In this document: in pieces, positions 61,236 through 64,000 of the stretch
How positions within the stretch are numbered: position 1 is the first letter of the stretch
How the letters are laid out: each line of letters starts with the position of its first letter
NCBI RefSeq assembly: GCF_042684505.1
Contig: NZ_JBHULT010000010.1
Span: forward strand, 124,001 to 188,000
Reading direction: 5' to 3'
DNA from: Salinimicrobium flavum
GTDB lineage: Bacteria > Bacteroidota > Bacteroidia > Flavobacteriales > Flavobacteriaceae
Length of the DNA stretch: 64,000 nt
Position numbers and translations under genes: made by a program
The notes under the pieces: generated by a model
What the model was told of the DNA's origin: nothing
What the model saw: the letters and a program-made list of their open reading frames with translations, nothing else
Databases searched by the model: none

Positions 61236-62195
61236 ATGATCAAAAACGGAGCTTTAGTCATTTCACTTGATTTTGAACTGCTTTGGGGAGTTTTTGATAA
61301 AGTGGAGTGGAGGGAGAAGAGAGAATATTTTCGAAATACCCGAAAACTCATTCCCGAGATCCTGCAGCTGTTTGAGAAATATGAGGTCTCGTGTACCTGG
61401 GCCACGGTTGGAATGTTATTTAATGAAAATTGGGATGAATGGAATCAGAATTTTCCCGAAATGCTGCCTGAATATGAAAATAAGAATCTTTCTGCTTATA
61501 GTTATGGAAAGTTAATTCAGAGTAAAGAGACTGAGGAACTTTGTTTTGCTCCTAATTTGATAAGGCGAATCATAGAAACCCCGGGACAGGAAGTAGGGTC
61601 TCATACCTACTCTCACTACTACTGCCTGGAGCCTGGACAGTCCCTGGAGAGTTTTAAAGCTGATCTGCTTAAATCACAAGAGCTGGCTAAAAAATTCGCA
61701 ATTAGACTTAAGTCTTTAGTCTTTCCCAGAAATCAGTATAATAAAGACTATCTTCAAGTGTGTAAAGAAACCGGGCTACAGAATGTAAGAACAAACCCTG
61801 ATGTGTGGTACTGGAGAAATACCCAGAAAGATAGTCTGCAGCAGAAAATATTCAGGACCGGCGATGCTTATTTTGGCCTTAAAAATAAATCTTACAAAAA
61901 TATTCCTGAATTAATTCCGAAATTACACGGTCAAAAAGCGAGCAGGTTATTAAGACCACATAGTGGGAGAAATTTTCTGGATAAAAAACGTGTACAAAGG
62001 ATTCAATCTGAAATTAACCAAGCGGCAAAGAATAAGGAAATTTATCATCTTTGGTGGCACCCACATAACTTTGGTGGTAATCCGGAAAAAAACTTAGAGG
62101 AATTAGATTTTATACTCAAACATTTTAAATCCTGTCAAAATAAATTTGAATTTGGATCATTCAATATGGCAGGAATTACTTCACATCAAAGGTAA
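61236..62195 (+). CDS. Polysaccharide deacetylase (NodB-like)
   Basis: Carbohydrate esterase 4-type protein of 319 residues. The metal Asp is in LVISLDFELLWG (about 7-18) and the metal histidines are in GSHTYSHYY (about 122-130); FPRNQYNKDYL supplies the Arg-containing motif and WWHPHNFGG the C-terminal His. It lacks a signal peptide, so it would act on cytoplasmic lipid-linked intermediates. It probably removes an N-acetyl group from one sugar of the repeat unit. It is the last recognisable gene of the polysaccharide locus. Confidence 0.88.
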   Translation: MIKNGALVISLDFELLWGVFDKVEWREKREYFRNTRKLIPEILQLFEKYEVSCTWATVGMLFNENWDEWNQNFPEMLPEYENKNLSAYSYGKLIQSKETEELCFAPNLIRRIIETPGQEVGSHTYSHYYCLEPGQSLESFKADLLKSQELAKKFAIRLKSLVFPRNQYNKDYLQVCKETGLQNVRTNPDVWYWRNTQKDSLQQKIFRTGDAYFGLKNKSYKNIPELIPKLHGQKASRLLRPHSGRNFLDKKRVQRIQSEINQAAKNKEIYHLWWHPHNFGGNPEKNLEELDFILKHFKSCQNKFEFGSFNMAGITSHQR

Positions 62196-62744
62196 ACAAG
62201 GATATTATCCTATCAATCGGCGCTATTCATCTAAAACCGGATATATCTCTATGTGATATTCTCCAAAGTGATTTGGCTGTTAAATGATAATAAATTTCTT
62301 ATTATCTCCACTAAAAATGGAGTTTCAGCTGACATAATTAAGGTTTAAAATAAAGGTGGATTGGATATACTATTTTTCTGGCTTTAGATGACCGCTTTTT
62401 TAACTAATTTCAGGGTAATATGCATTAGATTATAAGGCAGGTGGGGTACTAATCTTCCGCTTTAAATGTAAATAATTATTGAGAAAACCATTTTTCCGCA
62501 AGTCCTCCGAACGAATTTGACTACATTTATTTTGCCTTAACAGTTCCTTTTAATAATATTAAGCCAATTGCCTACAATTTTGGAAATCACTTTCCTCCAA
62601 AAGGCCTCCTAATTTTTCTAAAAAGATTTTAATTTTCTGCACTTTGTCGGACGTAAACTAAGTTCATCGAAAACTAAATTCACCTTCTTTTTTCCCCATG
62701 ACGATTGATTAAATTTAAGGTAATAGAAACCAAATCAAATTGTT
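62196..62744. other. Intergenic region after the polysaccharide locus
   Basis: 549 AT-rich bases without a plausible gene, terminator or RNA. Unlike the gaps within the locus it shows no octamer periodicity. The promoter of the following lipoprotein should lie in its right half, but no clean TAnnTTTG element was found. Confidence 0.4.
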
Positions 62745-63689
62745 ATGAAAAAAATTTACTTATTGTTGATGGTCGCCTTGATTTATTCCTGTTCTGTAGA
62801 AGATGACAGCTATCTCGAATATGGCGATGTACATTCTTTAACCGGCTCTGCAGTAGAAAATGATGACTGCAGCACGGTTAACGCCGGAGCTGATGCTTCA
62901 AGAACTATTACCCAGTCTAAAGCCGATGCTATCTCTGGTGTTGACCAGGTACGACAACTTTATTTAAACTTGTTAGAAGAGGGAGTTACTCGTGATGGAG
63001 AATTTGATCCAACCATTTGGAGTCTTATTAATTCCTATAACGGTCCGGGAACTTATTCAACAACCTATACTATAACAGAGGGAGATTGTTCAGATTCTGT
63101 GGAGCTAACTATTGTGGTGGTTCCAAACGGAAGCTCAGATCCCACCTGTGATTTAACAGCAGGAGCCGATGCTTCAAGAACTATTACCCAATCTAAAGCC
63201 GAGGCTATTACTGGTGTGGACCAGGTGCGAAACCTTTATTTAAACTTATTAGGCGAAGGGGTTTCGCGTGAGGGAGAATTTGATCCATCCATTTGGAGTC
63301 TTATTAATTCTTATACTGGTCCTGGAACTTATTCAACAACCTATACTATAACAGAGGGAGATTGTTCAGATTCTGTGGAGCTAACTATTGTGGTGGTTCC
63401 AAACGGAAGCTCAGATCCCACCTGTGATTTAACAGCAGGAGCTGATGCTTCAAGAACTATTACCCAATCTAAAGCCGATGCTATTACTGGTGTGGACCAG
63501 GTGCGAAACCTTTATTTAAACTTATTAGGCGAAGGGGTTTCGCGTGAGGGAGAATTTGATCCAACCATTTGGAGTCTTATTAATTCCTACACTGGTCCGG
63601 GAACTTATTCAACAACCTATACTATAACAGAGGGAGATTGTTCAGATTCAGTTGAGCTCAGTATCATAGTTGTACCCGACAACTCATAA
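62745..63689 (+). CDS. Lipoprotein with three 92-residue tandem repeats
   Basis: A 314-residue lipoprotein (MKKIYLLLMVALIYSC). After a 30-residue linker, three units of 92 residues follow (start 47, 139 and 231; the last is cut at 84). Each begins with AGADASRTITQSKA, has a helical DQVRNLYLNLLGEGV, and ends with an Ig/PKD-like strand pair GPGTYSTTYTITEGDCSDSV, with one Cys pair per unit (spacer DPTCDLT). It is probably exposed on the cell surface and may bind or be anchored near polysaccharide; there is no evidence of enzymatic function. A terminator follows. Confidence 0.75.
   Translation: MKKIYLLLMVALIYSCSVEDDSYLEYGDVHSLTGSAVENDDCSTVNAGADASRTITQSKADAISGVDQVRQLYLNLLEEGVTRDGEFDPTIWSLINSYNGPGTYSTTYTITEGDCSDSVELTIVVVPNGSSDPTCDLTAGADASRTITQSKAEAITGVDQVRNLYLNLLGEGVSREGEFDPSIWSLINSYTGPGTYSTTYTITEGDCSDSVELTIVVVPNGSSDPTCDLTAGADASRTITQSKADAITGVDQVRNLYLNLLGEGVSREGEFDPTIWSLINSYTGPGTYSTTYTITEGDCSDSVELSIIVVPDNS
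62883..63686 (+). repeat. Three tandem 276-bp coding repeats
   Basis: Units begin at 62883, 63159 and 63435. Units 2 and 3 are nearly identical at DNA level over the first 225 bases (about six changes), while unit 1 differs more. The last 20 bases of unit 3 are diverged. This suggests recent duplication of an inner unit. Confidence 0.9.
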
Positions 63690-63710
63690 GAATCCAATCT
63701 CTGATTATAA

Positions 63711-63740
63711 ACAAAGGCTGCGGTGCAGCCTTTGTTATTT
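63711..63740 (+). terminator. Terminator of the repeat lipoprotein gene
   Basis: ACAAAGGCTGC (63711-63721) pairs perfectly with GCAGCCTTTGT (63725-63735) over a 3-base loop, followed by a T-rich stretch. Confidence 0.9.
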
Positions 63741-64000
63741 TATCTATAGGAGAAAGGTGTCAAAATAATTTCCCTCCTTTTTTAATTAAGAAAAAAAAAT
63801 TGATTATAAACATTTTGTTTTAAGTTATTATTTAAATTAAATCATAATGATCGTTTCTAAATTTTATAAATCCTTTACCTTCAAATTCTTTTAATCATTG
63901 AATGATATGGAATTCTGCATTTGGTCGATTATGATCTTCGATACATCGAAAATTTCCGCCATTTCCGTTCTTTTTCATAGCCATTGATTAAGTTTAATAA

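Overview
The window looks like a chromosomal segment of a marine-type Flavobacteriaceae bacterium (Bacteroidota; Gramella/Salegentibacter/Zunongwangia-like by general gene content; the genus is inference). Supporting signs are promoters of the Bacteroidota type (TTTG about 20 bases before TAnnTTTG, for example at 15910-15941 and 57541-57570), many short lipoprotein signal peptides, a fused alpha/beta 2-oxoacid dehydrogenase E1, a eukaryote-like UDP-glucose dehydrogenase and Bacteroidota-specific families (GAF protein of about 790 aa, metallophosphoesterase fused to an outer-membrane barrel, HD-PycTM protein). No tRNA, rRNA, CRISPR array, transposase or prophage was seen.

Region 1 (1-30.7 kb) is mostly conserved core: E1 dehydrogenase (partial), a peptidase-fold outer-membrane protein without zinc ligands, LOG-family protein with uvrA, a LuxR-type regulator, a secreted calcium-repeat lipoprotein, an astacin-type protease, gamma-glutamyltransferase with ACP phosphodiesterase, glmM, a lipid A-type acyltransferase, a rhomboid protease, a SIMPL protein, a TlpA-like thioredoxin, a GAF protein, an HD-PycTM protein, a large phosphoesterase/barrel protein, dps and a LacI-type regulator.

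Region 2 (30.7-62.2 kb) is one large surface-polysaccharide locus, all on the + strand. It starts with UDP-sugar genes (4-epimerase, two UDP-sugar dehydrogenases) and goes on to a PAPS-forming set (cysQ, DUF2061, cysC, cysD, cysN) without any sulfite-forming reductase. It then becomes clearly AT-richer: MBOAT and SGNH-like O-acylation pair, rfbA, Wzx flippase, DegT aminotransferase, WbqC, two hexapeptide acyltransferases, GNAT, WecF-like and GT2 glycosyltransferases. Next is a tightly packed module of a DRE-TIM aldolase, a CMP-sugar synthetase, a HAD phosphatase and a GT29 sialyltransferase-like protein. The locus closes with three GT4 transferases, a GNAT, a Wzy-like polymerase and a polysaccharide deacetylase. 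Priming transferase and export proteins (Wza/Wzc type) are not in the window.

Region 3 (62.7-64 kb) holds a lipoprotein made of three 92-residue repeats.

Two things stand out. First, the aldolase/CMP-synthetase/HAD/GT29 module looks like a route to a CMP-activated 2-keto acid sugar in which a pyruvate aldolase replaces the usual NeuB/KdsA PEP-dependent synthase. Second, several gaps in the polysaccharide locus are filled almost from stop codon to start codon by degenerate arrays with a strict 8-bp period (GTGAnnnn...nnnnTCAC, or GGRGACnn followed by AATTAAC-type units). Related gaps also hold single small ORFs: a four-helix-bundle S23-type protein beside octamer arrays, and a GxxExxY nuclease-fold protein between roughly 34-bp inverted repeats, inserted between cysD and cysN.
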